A stretch of DNA of 64,000 nt from Arthrobacter sp. (lineage in GTDB: Bacteria; Actinomycetota; Actinomycetes; Actinomycetales; Micrococcaceae): NCBI GenBank assembly GCA_031277795.1, contig JAITLQ010000015.1:524776-588775 (forward strand). The letters run 5' to 3'. Below the pieces are notes generated by a model. It ran no database searches. It was not told the DNA's origin and saw nothing but the letters and a program-made list of their open reading frames with translations. Positions within the stretch are counted from its first letter, which is position 1. Every line of letters starts with the position of its first letter. This document shows positions 40,307 through 49,690 of the stretch, piece by piece. The position numbers and the translations under genes were made by a program.

Positions 40307-43072
40307 GTGCCCGCCAAGGCCAAGGAACCCACCGGTAAGAAGCTCGTGATCGTGGAGTCTCCTGCCAAGAGCAAGTCCATCGCCAAGTACCTCGGCGAGG
40401 GCTTTGTGGTGGACGCCTCCGTGGGGCACATCCGCGATCTTCCGCAGCCCTCCGAGCTCCCCGCCGAGCTCAAGAAGTCCCCCGTCGGCAAGTTCGCGGT
40501 GGACGTGGATCACGGCTTCGAGCCCTACTACGTGGTCTACCCGGACAAGAAGAAGCGCGTGGCTGACCTGAAGCGCGAGCTGAAGGACGCCGACGAGCTC
40601 TACCTCGCAACCGATGCGGACCGCGAGGGCGAGGCCATCTCGTGGCACCTGCTCGAGGTTCTGAAGCCCAAGGTGCCCGTGCACCGCATGACCTTCACCG
40701 AGATCACTAAGGAGGGCGTGCAGCGCGGCCTGAACAATCTGCGCGAGCTCGACATGGACCTCGTGGATGCGCAGGAAACGCGCCGCATCCTCGACCGCCT
40801 CTACGGCTACGAGATCTCCCCGGTGCTGTGGCGCAAGGTGGGCCGAGGCCTCTCCGCCGGCCGCGTGCAGTCGGTGGCCACGCGCCTCGTGGTGGAGCGC
40901 GAACGCGAGCGCATGGCGTTCCGCTCGGCCTCGTACTGGGACCTGGCCGGCGAGTTCGTGGCGGGCTCCGGCGAGTCCTTCCGTGCCCGCCTCTCCACCG
41001 TTGACGGTTCCCGCGTGGCCAGCGGCCGCGACTTCGACGACCGCGGTGCCCTGCGCCCCGCCGCCGCCAAGGCCGGCGCCGTGCACCTGGACGAGGCCAC
41101 CGCGACCTCGCTCGTCGCCTCCCTCGAGGGGGCGGCCTTCAAGGTCAGCTCGGTCGAGTCCAAGCCGTACACGCGCCGCCCCGCCGCGCCCTTCACGACC
41201 TCCACGTTGCAGCAGGAGGCCAGCCGCAAGCTGCGGTGGAGCTCCCGCATCGCGATGCAGGTGGCCCAGCGCCTCTACGAAAACGGCTACATCACCTATA
41301 TGCGTACCGACTCGGTGCACCTCTCCGACGAGGCCGTCACGGCGGCCCGCCGGCAGATCACCGAGCTGTACGGCTCCGAGTACGTGCCGGGCAACCCGCG
41401 CGTGTACAAGGGCCGCAACGATTCGGCGCAGGAGGCCCACGAGGCCATCCGCCCGGCCGGCGACTCCTTCCGCACGCCGGCCCAGGTGCGCTCGCAGCTC
41501 GGCGCTGACGAGTACCGCCTCTACGAGCTGATCTGGAAGCGCACCGTCGCCTCGCAGATGGCGGACGCCAAGGGATCCACCGCCACCGTGCGCCTGGCCG
41601 GCCAGGCCGCCGACGGCCGCGTGGCCGAGTTCGTGGCCTCCGGCACCGTGATCACCTTCCGCGGCTTCCTGGCCGCCTACGAGGAGAGCACGGATTCGGC
41701 GGAGACGGAGAAGGCGGACGACGAGGAGCGTCGCCTGCCGCAGCTGGCGGAGGGGGCGCCCCTGACGGGCCGCGACATCGAGGCCTCCGGCCACGAGACG
41801 ACCCCGCCCGCGCGCTACACCGAGGCCTCCATCGTGGCCGAGATGGAGAAGCGCGAGATCGGTCGCCCGTCCACGTACGCCCCCACGATCTCCACGATCA
41901 TGGACCGCGGCTACGTCACCAAGCGCGGCGGCGCGCTCGTCCCCTCCTGGATCGCGTTCTCCGTGATCCGCCTCCTGGAGGAGCACTTCGGCCAGTACGT
42001 CGACTACGACTTCACGGCCCGGCTCGAGGACGACCTCGACGAGATCGCGGCCGGCCGCCGCTCGCGCCAGGCCTGGCTGCAGAACTTCTACTTCGGCGAG
42101 GGGGACGCCGAGGGCCTGAAGGCCACGGTGGACGACCTCGGCGAGATCGACGCCCGCGCCATCAACTCGATTCCCGTGGCGGATGACATCACGCTGCGGG
42201 TGGGCAAGTTTGGCCCCTACCTCGAGGAGGCGCTGCCCGACGGCGCGCCGGAGGGTACGGAGCCTAAGCGCGCCAATGTGCCGGAGGACCTGGCGCCGGA
42301 TGAACTGACGGCCGCCAAGGCGCGCGAGCTCATGGATGCCGCCGTTCCGGGCGACCGCGAACTGGGCCAGGACCCGGGCAACGGCCGCACGATCGTGGCC
42401 AAGGACGGCCGCTTCGGCCCGTACGTCACCGAGCTCATCCCCGAGCTCACGGAGGAACAGCTCCAGGCCTACCTGGACTCCCTGCCCACCGAGTACTACA
42501 AGAACGGCAACCCGAAGCCGAAGAAGAAGCCGGCCAAGGAGAAGCCCCGCACGGCCAGCCTGCTCAAGGGCATGGATCCGCACACGGTCACGCTGGAGGA
42601 GGCGCTGCGCCTGCTCTCGCTGCCGCGCGTGGTGGGCACCGACGCCGACGGCACCGAGATCACGGCGGCCAACGGCCGCTTCGGCCCGTACCTGAAGAAG
42701 GGTGGCGACTACCGCTCCCTGTCCTCGGAGGAGGAGCTCTTCACCGTCACCGAGGAACAGGCCCGCGCCATCTACGCCCAGCCCAAGCAGCGCGGGCGAG
42801 GCAACGCCAAGCCGCCGCTGGCCGAATTCGGTGAGGACCCGACGTCGGGCAAGCCGATCGTGGCCAAGGAGGGCCGCTTCGGTGAGTACATCACCGATGG
42901 CACCACCAACGTGACCATTCCCCGCGGCACCTCGCTGGAGGAACTCACCACCGAGAAGGCCATCGAGATGCTCGCGGAGAAGCGCGCGAAGGCCCCGGCG
43001 AAGAAGCCGGCCGCCCGCGCCACGGCTGCGAAGAAGGCGCCGGCCAAGAAGCCGGCCGCCAAGAAGAAGTAG
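40307..43072 (+). CDS. topA: DNA topoisomerase I
   Basis: Relaxes negative supercoils by transient single-strand cleavage. The 921 residues start with the Toprim domain (KLVIVESPAKSKSIAKYLG near 11, DREGEAISWHL near 105). The active Tyr is in YITYMRTDSVHLS near 331. There are no zinc fingers; the C-terminal third has four copies of the GRFGPYV-type repeat (for example NGRFGPYLKKGGDYRSL) followed by a Lys/Ala tail (KKAPAKKPAAKKK). This is the actinobacterial TopA plan, whose basic tail gives processivity. The GTG start at 40307 follows AAGGAG by four bases. Two CGNCGTCGGGC words lie in its C-terminal repeat region. Confidence 0.96.
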   Translation: MPAKAKEPTGKKLVIVESPAKSKSIAKYLGEGFVVDASVGHIRDLPQPSELPAELKKSPVGKFAVDVDHGFEPYYVVYPDKKKRVADLKRELKDADELYLATDADREGEAISWHLLEVLKPKVPVHRMTFTEITKEGVQRGLNNLRELDMDLVDAQETRRILDRLYGYEISPVLWRKVGRGLSAGRVQSVATRLVVERERERMAFRSASYWDLAGEFVAGSGESFRARLSTVDGSRVASGRDFDDRGALRPAAAKAGAVHLDEATATSLVASLEGAAFKVSSVESKPYTRRPAAPFTTSTLQQEASRKLRWSSRIAMQVAQRLYENGYITYMRTDSVHLSDEAVTAARRQITELYGSEYVPGNPRVYKGRNDSAQEAHEAIRPAGDSFRTPAQVRSQLGADEYRLYELIWKRTVASQMADAKGSTATVRLAGQAADGRVAEFVASGTVITFRGFLAAYEESTDSAETEKADDEERRLPQLAEGAPLTGRDIEASGHETTPPARYTEASIVAEMEKREIGRPSTYAPTISTIMDRGYVTKRGGALVPSWIAFSVIRLLEEHFGQYVDYDFTARLEDDLDEIAAGRRSRQAWLQNFYFGEGDAEGLKATVDDLGEIDARAINSIPVADDITLRVGKFGPYLEEALPDGAPEGTEPKRANVPEDLAPDELTAAKARELMDAAVPGDRELGQDPGNGRTIVAKDGRFGPYVTELIPELTEEQLQAYLDSLPTEYYKNGNPKPKKKPAKEKPRTASLLKGMDPHTVTLEEALRLLSLPRVVGTDADGTEITAANGRFGPYLKKGGDYRSLSSEEELFTVTEEQARAIYAQPKQRGRGNAKPPLAEFGEDPTSGKPIVAKEGRFGEYITDGTTNVTIPRGTSLEELTTEKAIEMLAEKRAKAPAKKPAARATAAKKAPAKKPAAKKK

Positions 43073-43115
43073 GCGCGCGCGTGCGCCCGGAATCGACCGC
43101 CCAGGGGGATGCGGC

Positions 43116-44135
43116 ATGAGGCTTGGGGTCCTCGACATCGGCTCAAACACGGTGCATCTCTTGCTCGTGGAGGCCTATCCGGGCGCGCGCCCCGTGGCGT
43201 TTGCCTCGCACAAGCGCCCGCTCTCCCTCGTGCGCTTCCTGGACGAGAACGGCGCGGTGAACCCGCGCGGCCGGCGCGAGTTGCTTTCCTTCGTGAGCGA
43301 GGCCGTGGCCTTCGCCGGCCGGCACAAGGTCCAGGACCTCCTGGCCTTCTGCACCTCGGCCCTGCGCGGTGCCAGCAACGGCCCCGCGATCATCCACGAG
43401 GTCGAGGCCAGCACCGGCGTGACGCTCGAGGAGCTCACGGGCGAGCAGGAGGCGGCGATGACCTACTTCGCCGCGCGCCGCTGGTTCGGCTGGGACACCA
43501 GGGACCTCACGGTCCTGGACATCGGCGGCGGCTCCTTCGAGATGGCCACGGGCCGGGACGAGTTCCCGGTGGCCGCCGTCTCGGTGCCCCTCGGCGCGGC
43601 GCGCCTGACCAAGGACCGCCTGCCGGGGGACCCGCCCCGGCCCAGCTCCGTGGCGGCCCTGCGCGAGTACGTCGAGGAGACGCTCGAGGCGCCGGTCAAG
43701 GCGCTCAAGGCCCAGCCCCAGCCGGATCTTGTCGCCGCGACGTCGAAGACCTTCCGCTCCCTGGCCCGCGTGGCCGGGGCCGCGCCAAGCGGGCAGGGAC
43801 CGTACGTGGAGCGCCTCCTGCGCCGAGGGGACCTGCAGCTGTGGTCGCGCCGCCTGGAGGCCCTGAGCTTCGATGAGCGCGCGGCTTTGCCCGGCGTCTC
43901 TGCCATCCGTGCACCGCAGCTGCTGGCCGGCGCGATCGTGGCGGAATCGGCCATGGAGGCCCTGGACGTGGACGAGCTGCGCATCTGCCCGTGGGCCGTG
44001 CGCGAGGGGCTCATCCTGCACCGCTTCGATCGGCTCATGCGCGATCACGACGTCGTCGGCGACGCCTACGTGGGGGTTGGCTCGGTCGAGCTGCTCTCCC
44101 GCGAGGTCAACCGGGTCCCCACGGTGCAGCCGTGA
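43116..44135 (+). CDS. Exopolyphosphatase / guanosine pentaphosphatase (Ppx/GppA) family
   Basis: 339 residues with the ASKHA phosphatase motifs: LGVLDIGSNTVHLLLVE at the start, STSALRGASNG-like (CTSALRGASN) near 88, and VLDIGGGSFEMA near 132. This short form lacking the C-terminal HD domain matches mycobacterial Ppx1. It may hydrolyse short-chain polyphosphate or pppGpp. ATG 43116 lies 43 bases after topA. The stop overlaps the next gene as GTGA. Confidence 0.9.
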   Translation: MRLGVLDIGSNTVHLLLVEAYPGARPVAFASHKRPLSLVRFLDENGAVNPRGRRELLSFVSEAVAFAGRHKVQDLLAFCTSALRGASNGPAIIHEVEASTGVTLEELTGEQEAAMTYFAARRWFGWDTRDLTVLDIGGGSFEMATGRDEFPVAAVSVPLGAARLTKDRLPGDPPRPSSVAALREYVEETLEAPVKALKAQPQPDLVAATSKTFRSLARVAGAAPSGQGPYVERLLRRGDLQLWSRRLEALSFDERAALPGVSAIRAPQLLAGAIVAESAMEALDVDELRICPWAVREGLILHRFDRLMRDHDVVGDAYVGVGSVELLSREVNRVPTVQP

Positions 44136-44968
44136 ACCCGCGCCTCGACCCGCCGCCGGCGCCGCCGGAGCCCATCAAGGTGGCCCTCTCCACCTCCTCC
44201 GTGTACCCGCTGGGCCCCGATCACGCCTTCTCCGTGGCCAAGGACCTGGGCTACGACGGCGTGGAGGTCATGGTCACCGGCAACTCGCTCTCGCGCGACG
44301 GCGACCAGCTGCACGCCCTCGTGCAGCGCTTCGGCATCCCCGTCACGGCGATCCACGCCCCCACGCTGCTCCTGACCCAGCAGGTCTGGGGCGGCGCCTG
44401 GAGCAAGATCCAGCGCTCGGCCCTCTTGGCGCACGAGCTGGGCTGCGACGTCGTGGTGGTCCACCCGCCGTTTCGGTGGCAGGGCAGGTACGCCTCGGGG
44501 TTCGAGGAGGGCGTGCGCCGGGCGAACGAGAGCTACGGCGTGAAGATCGCCGTCGAGAACATGTACCGCTGGCGCACCTCCGGGCACGGCCGCGAGATGT
44601 ACCTGCCCCACTGGGACCCCGTGCCCATGGACTACGAGTACGTCACGTGGGACTTCTCCCACGCCGCGATCGGCCGGGTGAACTCCCTCGAGGCCGTGCA
44701 GGCCCTGGGCGATCGCCTCACGCACGTTCACCTGACCGACGGCAACGACTCCGGCACCGACGAGCACCTGCCGCCGGGGCGGGGCACGCAACCCGTGGCG
44801 GAGACCCTGCAGTTCCTCGCCGCCTCCGGCTTCACGGGCGGGGTCGCGGCCGAGGTCTCCACGCGCCGCTACCGCAAGGTGCCGGGGGAGCTCGAGCGCG
44901 TGCTGGGGGAGACCCTCGAGTTCGCGCGCACGCACCTGCGGCGCCCCGAGGCCCCCGGCCAGCCCTGA
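44132..44968 (+). CDS. Sugar phosphate isomerase/epimerase family (AP endonuclease 2 fold)
   Basis: 278-residue TIM barrel. Residues near 20-45 read ALSTSSVYPLG and DLGYDGVEVMV; IHAPTLLLTQ, VVVHPPF, AVENMYRW, WDFSHAAIG, HVHLTDGND and AEVSTRRYRK follow, giving the Glu/Asp/His metal ligands of this superfamily. The substrate is unknown; the ppx-isomerase-proC order is conserved in actinobacteria. The start is GTG 44132, overlapping the ppx stop. Confidence 0.87.
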   Translation: MNPRLDPPPAPPEPIKVALSTSSVYPLGPDHAFSVAKDLGYDGVEVMVTGNSLSRDGDQLHALVQRFGIPVTAIHAPTLLLTQQVWGGAWSKIQRSALLAHELGCDVVVVHPPFRWQGRYASGFEEGVRRANESYGVKIAVENMYRWRTSGHGREMYLPHWDPVPMDYEYVTWDFSHAAIGRVNSLEAVQALGDRLTHVHLTDGNDSGTDEHLPPGRGTQPVAETLQFLAASGFTGGVAAEVSTRRYRKVPGELERVLGETLEFARTHLRRPEAPGQP

Positions 44969-44998
44969 GGCGCGGGCCTCGCCGATGCAACCGGCGGG

Positions 44999-45069
44999 GC
45001 TGTGAGGTGCGTGGTGCGCTGTGAGGCGTGAACATCCCGCCTCACAGCGCAACCGCCGCCTCACAGACG
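44999..45069. repeat. Four-unit forward-forward-reverse-reverse array (class II, module C)
   Basis: GCTGTGAGGTGCG and GCGCTGTGAGGCG are followed by CGCCTCACAGCGC and CGCCTCACAGACG. TGAGG or CCTCA cores start at 45003, 45022, 45040 and 45059: spacings 19, 18, 19. The inner pair forms a perfect 13-bp hairpin. A GCCCGACGTCGGGC palindrome follows at 45079-45092. The 269-base gap before proC holds no gene. Confidence 0.85.
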
Positions 45070-45237
45070 GAGGTCGGCGCCCGACGTCGGGCCGTCGCCT
45101 CCCAGCCCCCCCCGTCGCCTGACGCCGCACGTCACGCGGATCCAGCCGCGTGGCCGGTGATGCCCGCCGCCTGATGCCGAGCGTCACCCGGCCCCGCCGC
45201 GTGGCGGCGCGGGTGCGCCGGTGGAAGACTGGCAAGC

Positions 45238-46068
45238 ATGACTGACACGATCGCCTTCCTCGGCACAGGCAACATGAACGGCGCCATCCTCCGCGGGCTC
45301 CTCGCGGCCGGCCACCCGGCAGACGCCCTGCGCGCCACCACGCGCTCGGAGGCCTCCGCGGCCGCCCTCAGCGAGGAGACCGGCGTGGCGGCCCGCGCCG
45401 CCGGGGAGGACCCGCAGGGGAACCTCTGGGCCGTCGAGGACGCCGATGTCGTGGTGCTCGGCGTCAAGCCGGTGGGCATCGCGGAGCTCGCGCGCCTCAT
45501 CGCCCCGCGGCTGCGCCCCGAGACCGTGGTGCTCTCGGTGGCCGCCGCCATCACGCTTGCCACCCTGGAGGCCGCGCTCCCGGCCGGCCAGCCCGTGGTG
45601 CGCACCATGCCGAACACGCCGCTGCAGGTGGGGGCGGGGGCCGTGGGGCTCTCGCGCGGCACGCATGCCGATGACGCCGCCGTGGCCCGCGCCACCGCCG
45701 TGTTCGGAGCCTCCGGCCAGGTCTTCGAGGTGCCCGAGTCACAGATCGACGCCGTCTCCGCCGTCTCGGGGTCCGGACCGGCGTACGCCTTCTACCTCGC
45801 CGAGGCCATGGCCGACGGCGGCGTCGCTCTGGGCCTCGACCGCGAGCTCGCGGTCAAGCTGGCCGCCGCCACGGTCGCCGGCGCCGGCCGCATGCTCGAG
45901 GCAGACGGCGTGGACCCGGCCGCCCTGCGCCGCGCCGTGACGAGCCCCAACGGCACCACCGAGCGCGCCATCGCCGTCTTCGATGCCCGCGGCGTCCGCG
46001 AGGCCATCGCCGAGGGCGAGCGGGCGGCCACGGATCGCGCCACGCAGCTGAGCATCGAGCTCGCCTGA
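45238..46068 (+). CDS. proC: Pyrroline-5-carboxylate reductase
   Basis: Last step of proline synthesis: NAD(P)H reduction of pyrroline-5-carboxylate. The 276 residues show the Rossmann start IAFLGTGNMNGAIL, VVVLGVKPVG near 78, RTMPNTPLQVGAG near 122, and the P5CR signature SAVSGSGPAYAFYLAEAMAD near 178. An extra Gly-Glu-Asp-Pro-Gln-Gly-Asn loop lies near 60. The ATG at 45238 is seven bases after AAGACT, a weak -10 box, so initiation may be leaderless. Confidence 0.96.
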   Translation: MTDTIAFLGTGNMNGAILRGLLAAGHPADALRATTRSEASAAALSEETGVAARAAGEDPQGNLWAVEDADVVVLGVKPVGIAELARLIAPRLRPETVVLSVAAAITLATLEAALPAGQPVVRTMPNTPLQVGAGAVGLSRGTHADDAAVARATAVFGASGQVFEVPESQIDAVSAVSGSGPAYAFYLAEAMADGGVALGLDRELAVKLAAATVAGAGRMLEADGVDPAALRRAVTSPNGTTERAIAVFDARGVREAIAEGERAATDRATQLSIELA

Positions 46069-46132
46069 CCCCTGCGCGCGGCGGGCGTCCGGCACCCAGG
46101 CCGGGCGCCCGCCGTCGTGCAGGGGGACGGCG

Positions 46133-46203
46133 GCGTTGAGGCGCGAAAAGCGCTTTGAGGCGGGACAAGTCCGCCTCAAAGCGCAGAACGCGCCTCAAAG
46201 CGG
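46133..46203. repeat. Four-unit forward-forward-reverse-reverse array (class II, module D)
   Basis: GCGTTGAGGCGCG and GCGCTTTGAGGCGG are followed by CCGCCTCAAAGCGC and GCGCCTCAAAGCGG. TGAGG or CCTCA cores start at 46137, 46156, 46174 and 46193: spacings 19, 18, 19, identical to module C. The inner pair is a perfect 14-bp hairpin. It lies between the convergent proC and trkA genes. Confidence 0.85.
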
Positions 46204-46228
46204 GGCGCAGGGATGCCCGACGGCGCGG

Positions 46229-46900
46229 CTACGGGCGGGCGGCGAAGCGCTCGAGCAGCTCGGTGTGCCCCGCCACGATGAGGACGTCGCGGTGCGTGAC
46301 CATCGTTCCGGGCTGGGCGTAGGTGAAGTCCTCGCCGGGCGACTTCACGCCCACCACGGTGACGCCGTACTTCTCGCGGATGTGCGCCTCGGCCAGGGTG
46401 AAGCCCTGGGTCTCCTTGGGCGGGTACATCTTCACGATCGCAAAGCCGTCGTCGAACTCGATGAAGTCGAGCATGCGCCCGCCCACGAGGTGGGCCGTGC
46501 GCACGCCGGCGTCCGCCTCGGGGTAGATGACGTGGTTGGCGCCGATGCGGGAGAGGATCTTGCCGTGCGCCGGGGTGATGGCCTTGGCCCAGATGTGCTC
46601 GATCCCGAGGTCGACGAGGTTCACCGTGATGAGCACGCTCGACTCGATGGACGTGCCGACGCCCACGACGGCCGCGGAGAAGTCCTGGGCGCCGAGCTGC
46701 CGCAGCGCGTCGAGGTTCGTCGCATCCGATTCCACGACGTGCGTGAGGGTGTCTCCCCACTTCTGCACCAGCTCGGGGCTGCGCTCGATGGCGAGCACCT
46801 CGCGGCCCTGCTTCACGAGCTGCTCGGCCACGGAGGAGCCGAAGCGGCCCAGCCCGATCACCAGCACGGGGGCGTTGTGGTCCTGACGTGGCTCAGCCAA
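46229..46900 (-). CDS. K+ uptake regulatory subunit, TrkA/KtrA-like
   Basis: Cytosolic RCK protein that gates the adjacent K+ transporter. The 223 residues have RCK-N (VLVIGLGRFGSSVAEQL near 12, GxGxxG for nucleotide, Asp in VVESDATN near 60) and an RCK-C domain (about 140-220) ending VTHRDVLIVAG. It starts at TTG 46900, with GAGAGG eight bases upstream. The frame overlaps the last eight bases of the transporter gene, so the two are translationally coupled. Confidence 0.9.
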   Translation of the reverse strand: MAEPRQDHNAPVLVIGLGRFGSSVAEQLVKQGREVLAIERSPELVQKWGDTLTHVVESDATNLDALRQLGAQDFSAAVVGVGTSIESSVLITVNLVDLGIEHIWAKAITPAHGKILSRIGANHVIYPEADAGVRTAHLVGGRMLDFIEFDDGFAIVKMYPPKETQGFTLAEAHIREKYGVTVVGVKSPGEDFTYAQPGTMVTHRDVLIVAGHTELLERFAARP

Positions 46901-48314
46901 TGATGGGCCTCTCTTCCGGGAATTGGTACAGCTGGCGGCGGTGGCGCATGGCCAGGGCCGTGGCGAAGGTGATGGTGCCGACGCGGCCCATGAACATGAG
47001 CCCGATGAGCACGTACTTGCCGGCCGGCGGGAGCTCGCCGGAGAGCCCGGTCGAGAGACCCACGGTGGCGAAGGCGGAGATGGACTCGAAGACCGCGTGG
47101 TCGAGCGAGGCCACGGGGTAGATGGCCAGCAGGGCGATGGTGCCGACCATGACGAGGCTCGCGCCCATGGCCAGCACCGAGATGGCGACGCGCATCGTCG
47201 ATTCGGGGATGCGGCGGCCGAAGGCCTGGACCTGCGGGGTGCCGCGCGCCTCGGCGAGGATGGCCAGGAACATCACGGCGATGGTCGTGACCTTGATGCC
47301 GCCGGCCGTGGAGGCGGAGCCGCCGCCGGCAAACATGAGGGCGTCGGTGAAGACCATCGTGGCCGGATGGAGCTCATCCATCTCCACGAGATTGAAGCCG
47401 CCGGAGCGCGTCATGACCGAGGCGAAGAGGGAGTGCAGGAGCTTGTCTCCCACGCTCATCTGCCCGATGGTCGCGTTGTTGTTCCACTCGGAGAGGCCCC
47501 ACGCCAGCGTTCCGCCCACCACGAGCAGCCCGGAGGTCACGATGGTGAGCTTCGCGTGCAGGTTCCACTTGCGCGTGTGGAAGCGGTACTTGAGCAACAC
47601 CATGATGACGGGGAAGCCGAGGGAGCCGATGAACATCCCGATCATGAGCGGGAAGAGGAGGAGGGCGTCGGTCTCGTAGGGGACGAGGCCGTCCGAGTGC
47701 GGCGTGAAGCCGGCGTTGTTGTACGCCGAGATGGAGTAGAAGATGCCGTGCCAGAGGCCGAGCCACAGGCCCTCGCCGTAGGTCCAGAAGCGGACCGTGA
47801 GCCACAGCGCGAGGATGCCCTGGATGATGACCGAGGTGGTGATGACGATCCGCAGCAGCGAGCCGACCTCGCCGAGCTTGCCGGAGGCGGTGGTGTTCAT
47901 CGACTGCTGGGCCAGCAGCTTGCCGCGCACGCCGAGGCGCTTCGTCACGGCGAGGGACAGCACCGAGGCCAGCGTCAGGATGCCCAAGCCGCCCACAAAG
48001 ACGGCGACGATCATGACGAGCTGGCCAAAGAAGGACCAGTGCGTGGCTGTGGAGACGACGGTCAGGCCCGTCACGCAGACGGCCGAGACGGCGGTGAACA
48101 TCGCATCGTGCAGCGAGGTCCACTCGCCGGTGGCGCTGGAGATCGGCGTGGCGAGCAGCAGCGTGAAGAAGGCGATGCCGATCACGAAGACGCCGAGGGC
48201 CAGTCGGGAGGGGGAGCTCGCGGCGACTTGGTCAACGTACTCGCGCACCCGGGCGCCTGCCCGGGTGAGGGGATTGCCCCGCTCCGGGTCCCCCGCAGGC
48301 GCGATGGAAGTCAT
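46893..48314 (-). CDS. K+ uptake membrane subunit, TrkH/KtrB-like
   Basis: 473 residues forming a TrkH/KtrB transporter. Four pore repeats are visible by their selectivity-filter segments: FTAVSAVCVTGLTVV near 90, YSISAYNNAGFTPHSDG near 205, FASVMTRSGGFNLVEMDEL near 305 and FESISAFATVGLSTGL near 425. Eight to ten hydrophobic helices separate them. It takes up K+, probably with Na+ or H+ coupling. I chose ATG 48314 behind AGGAGC; longer in-frame starts lack a ribosome site. Confidence 0.93.
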   Translation of the reverse strand: MTSIAPAGDPERGNPLTRAGARVREYVDQVAASSPSRLALGVFVIGIAFFTLLLATPISSATGEWTSLHDAMFTAVSAVCVTGLTVVSTATHWSFFGQLVMIVAVFVGGLGILTLASVLSLAVTKRLGVRGKLLAQQSMNTTASGKLGEVGSLLRIVITTSVIIQGILALWLTVRFWTYGEGLWLGLWHGIFYSISAYNNAGFTPHSDGLVPYETDALLLFPLMIGMFIGSLGFPVIMVLLKYRFHTRKWNLHAKLTIVTSGLLVVGGTLAWGLSEWNNNATIGQMSVGDKLLHSLFASVMTRSGGFNLVEMDELHPATMVFTDALMFAGGGSASTAGGIKVTTIAVMFLAILAEARGTPQVQAFGRRIPESTMRVAISVLAMGASLVMVGTIALLAIYPVASLDHAVFESISAFATVGLSTGLSGELPPAGKYVLIGLMFMGRVGTITFATALAMRHRRQLYQFPEERPIIG

Positions 48315-48424
48315 GCGTGGATGCTCCTGAAGCCTTTCCTCCCGCCCGCTCCCGTTCCACGTGGCACCGGCGGCGGCCGCCTCGTGCGGCCAGCGCCCAT
48401 TCAACCACCCTGGGCGGCCTGGGT

Positions 48425-48430
48425 TAGCCT
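48425..48430 (+). promoter_or_regulatory. -10 box TAGCCT, leaderless start of the AcuC-like gene
   Basis: TAGCCT followed by six bases and GTG 48437. Confidence 0.45.
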
Positions 48431-48436
48431 GGCCAC

Positions 48437-49636
48437 GTGATCAGCAGCACACCTCCGGCCGGCGTGACCTTGGTGTACGACGACGCGATGGCGTCGTATC
48501 GCTTCAGCGACCGGCATCCCATGAACCCGGAACGCCTCGGCCTGACGGCCCGCCTGATCCGTGACCTCGACGTGCTTGAACGCACGCCGAGCCGGGTCCT
48601 GGCCCCGTATGTGGCGGAGGACGACCAGTTGCGCACGGTGCATTCGGCGGCCTACGTCGAGGCGGTCAAGCGCGCCTCTGGCCCGGAGGGCGAGTCGAGC
48701 CCCGAGCTCGGCCTCGGGACCGAGGACGATCCGATCTTCCCCGAGCTGCACGAGGCGAGCGCCCGCCTCTTCGGCGGCTCGATCGTGGCCGCCGAGGCGA
48801 TCCTCGAGGACAAGGGTGTCCCGGCCGTGAACTTCGGCGGCGGCATGCACCACGCCGCGCGCGCCAAGGCCGGTGGTTTCTGCATCTACAACGACGCGGC
48901 CGGCGCCATCGCGCGGCTCCTGGAGCAGGGGGCCCAGCGCGTGCTCTACCTGGACCTCGACGCCCACCACGGCGACGGGACCCAGGCCATCTTCTGGGAC
49001 GAGCCGCGCGTCATGACCGTCTCGCTGCACGAGTCGGGGCGCTCGCTCTTCCCCGGCACCGGCTTCGCCAACGAGACGGGCGGGGAGGGCGCGCCGCACT
49101 CCGCCGTCAATGTGGCGCTGCCCGCCGGGACGCGGGACAACGGCTGGTTGCGGGCGTTCCACTCGGTGGTGGTCCCCGTGGCGAGGGCCTTCGAGCCGGA
49201 CGTCATCGTCTCCCAGCACGGCTGCGACGGCCACGAGCGAGACGAGCTGACGAACCTGCGCCTCACGGTGGACGGGCAGCGCCAGAACGCCCTCGATGTG
49301 GCGGAGCTGGCCCGCGAGCTGTGCGAGGGCAGGTGGGTCGCCACGGGCGGCGGCGGGTATGACATCGTTCACACCGTCCCGCGCGTCTGGACACACCTGG
49401 TGGCCGCCGCGGCCGGGCGTCCGCTGGCGCTGCGCACCCCCGTTCCTGCGGCGTTCAGGGACTACGTGAAGGAGCGCTACGGCATGGACGCCCCGGCCCT
49501 CATGGGCGACGAGACGGAGCTCTGGTGGCGTTCGTGGGAGGTGGGCTACGACCCGGGGGACCCCGTCGACCGGGCCATCATGGCCACGCGCAAGGAGGTC
49601 TTCCCCGCGCTCGGTCTCGATCCCTGGTTCGACTGA
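48437..49636 (+). CDS. AcuC-like histone-deacetylase-family amidohydrolase
   Basis: A zinc-dependent class I/II deacetylase fold, 399 residues. Landmarks are DRHPMNPERL near 25, GGGMHHAARAKAGGFCIYND near 133, the metal site LDLDAHHGDGTQ near 173, SLHESGRSLFPGTG near 195, SQHGCDGHERDELT near 258, and TGGGGYD near 300. AcuC proteins remove acetyl groups from lysines, including on acetyl-CoA synthetase in Bacillus. Together with the sirtuin it could control acsA (inference). The start is GTG 48437, six bases from TAGCCT. Confidence 0.9.
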   Translation: MISSTPPAGVTLVYDDAMASYRFSDRHPMNPERLGLTARLIRDLDVLERTPSRVLAPYVAEDDQLRTVHSAAYVEAVKRASGPEGESSPELGLGTEDDPIFPELHEASARLFGGSIVAAEAILEDKGVPAVNFGGGMHHAARAKAGGFCIYNDAAGAIARLLEQGAQRVLYLDLDAHHGDGTQAIFWDEPRVMTVSLHESGRSLFPGTGFANETGGEGAPHSAVNVALPAGTRDNGWLRAFHSVVVPVARAFEPDVIVSQHGCDGHERDELTNLRLTVDGQRQNALDVAELARELCEGRWVATGGGGYDIVHTVPRVWTHLVAAAAGRPLALRTPVPAAFRDYVKERYGMDAPALMGDETELWWRSWEVGYDPGDPVDRAIMATRKEVFPALGLDPWFD

Positions 49637-49677
49637 GGGCGGGGAGGGGCACACAGACACCACAACGCTGCGGCGGA

Positions 49678-49683
49678 TACCAT
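49678..49683 (+). promoter_or_regulatory. -10 box TACCAT of the ArsR-type gene
   Basis: TACCAT followed by seven bases and GTG 49691. An in-frame ATG at 49682 would lie inside this box, which is why I prefer the GTG. Confidence 0.4.
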
Positions 49684-49690
49684 GCCGTGC

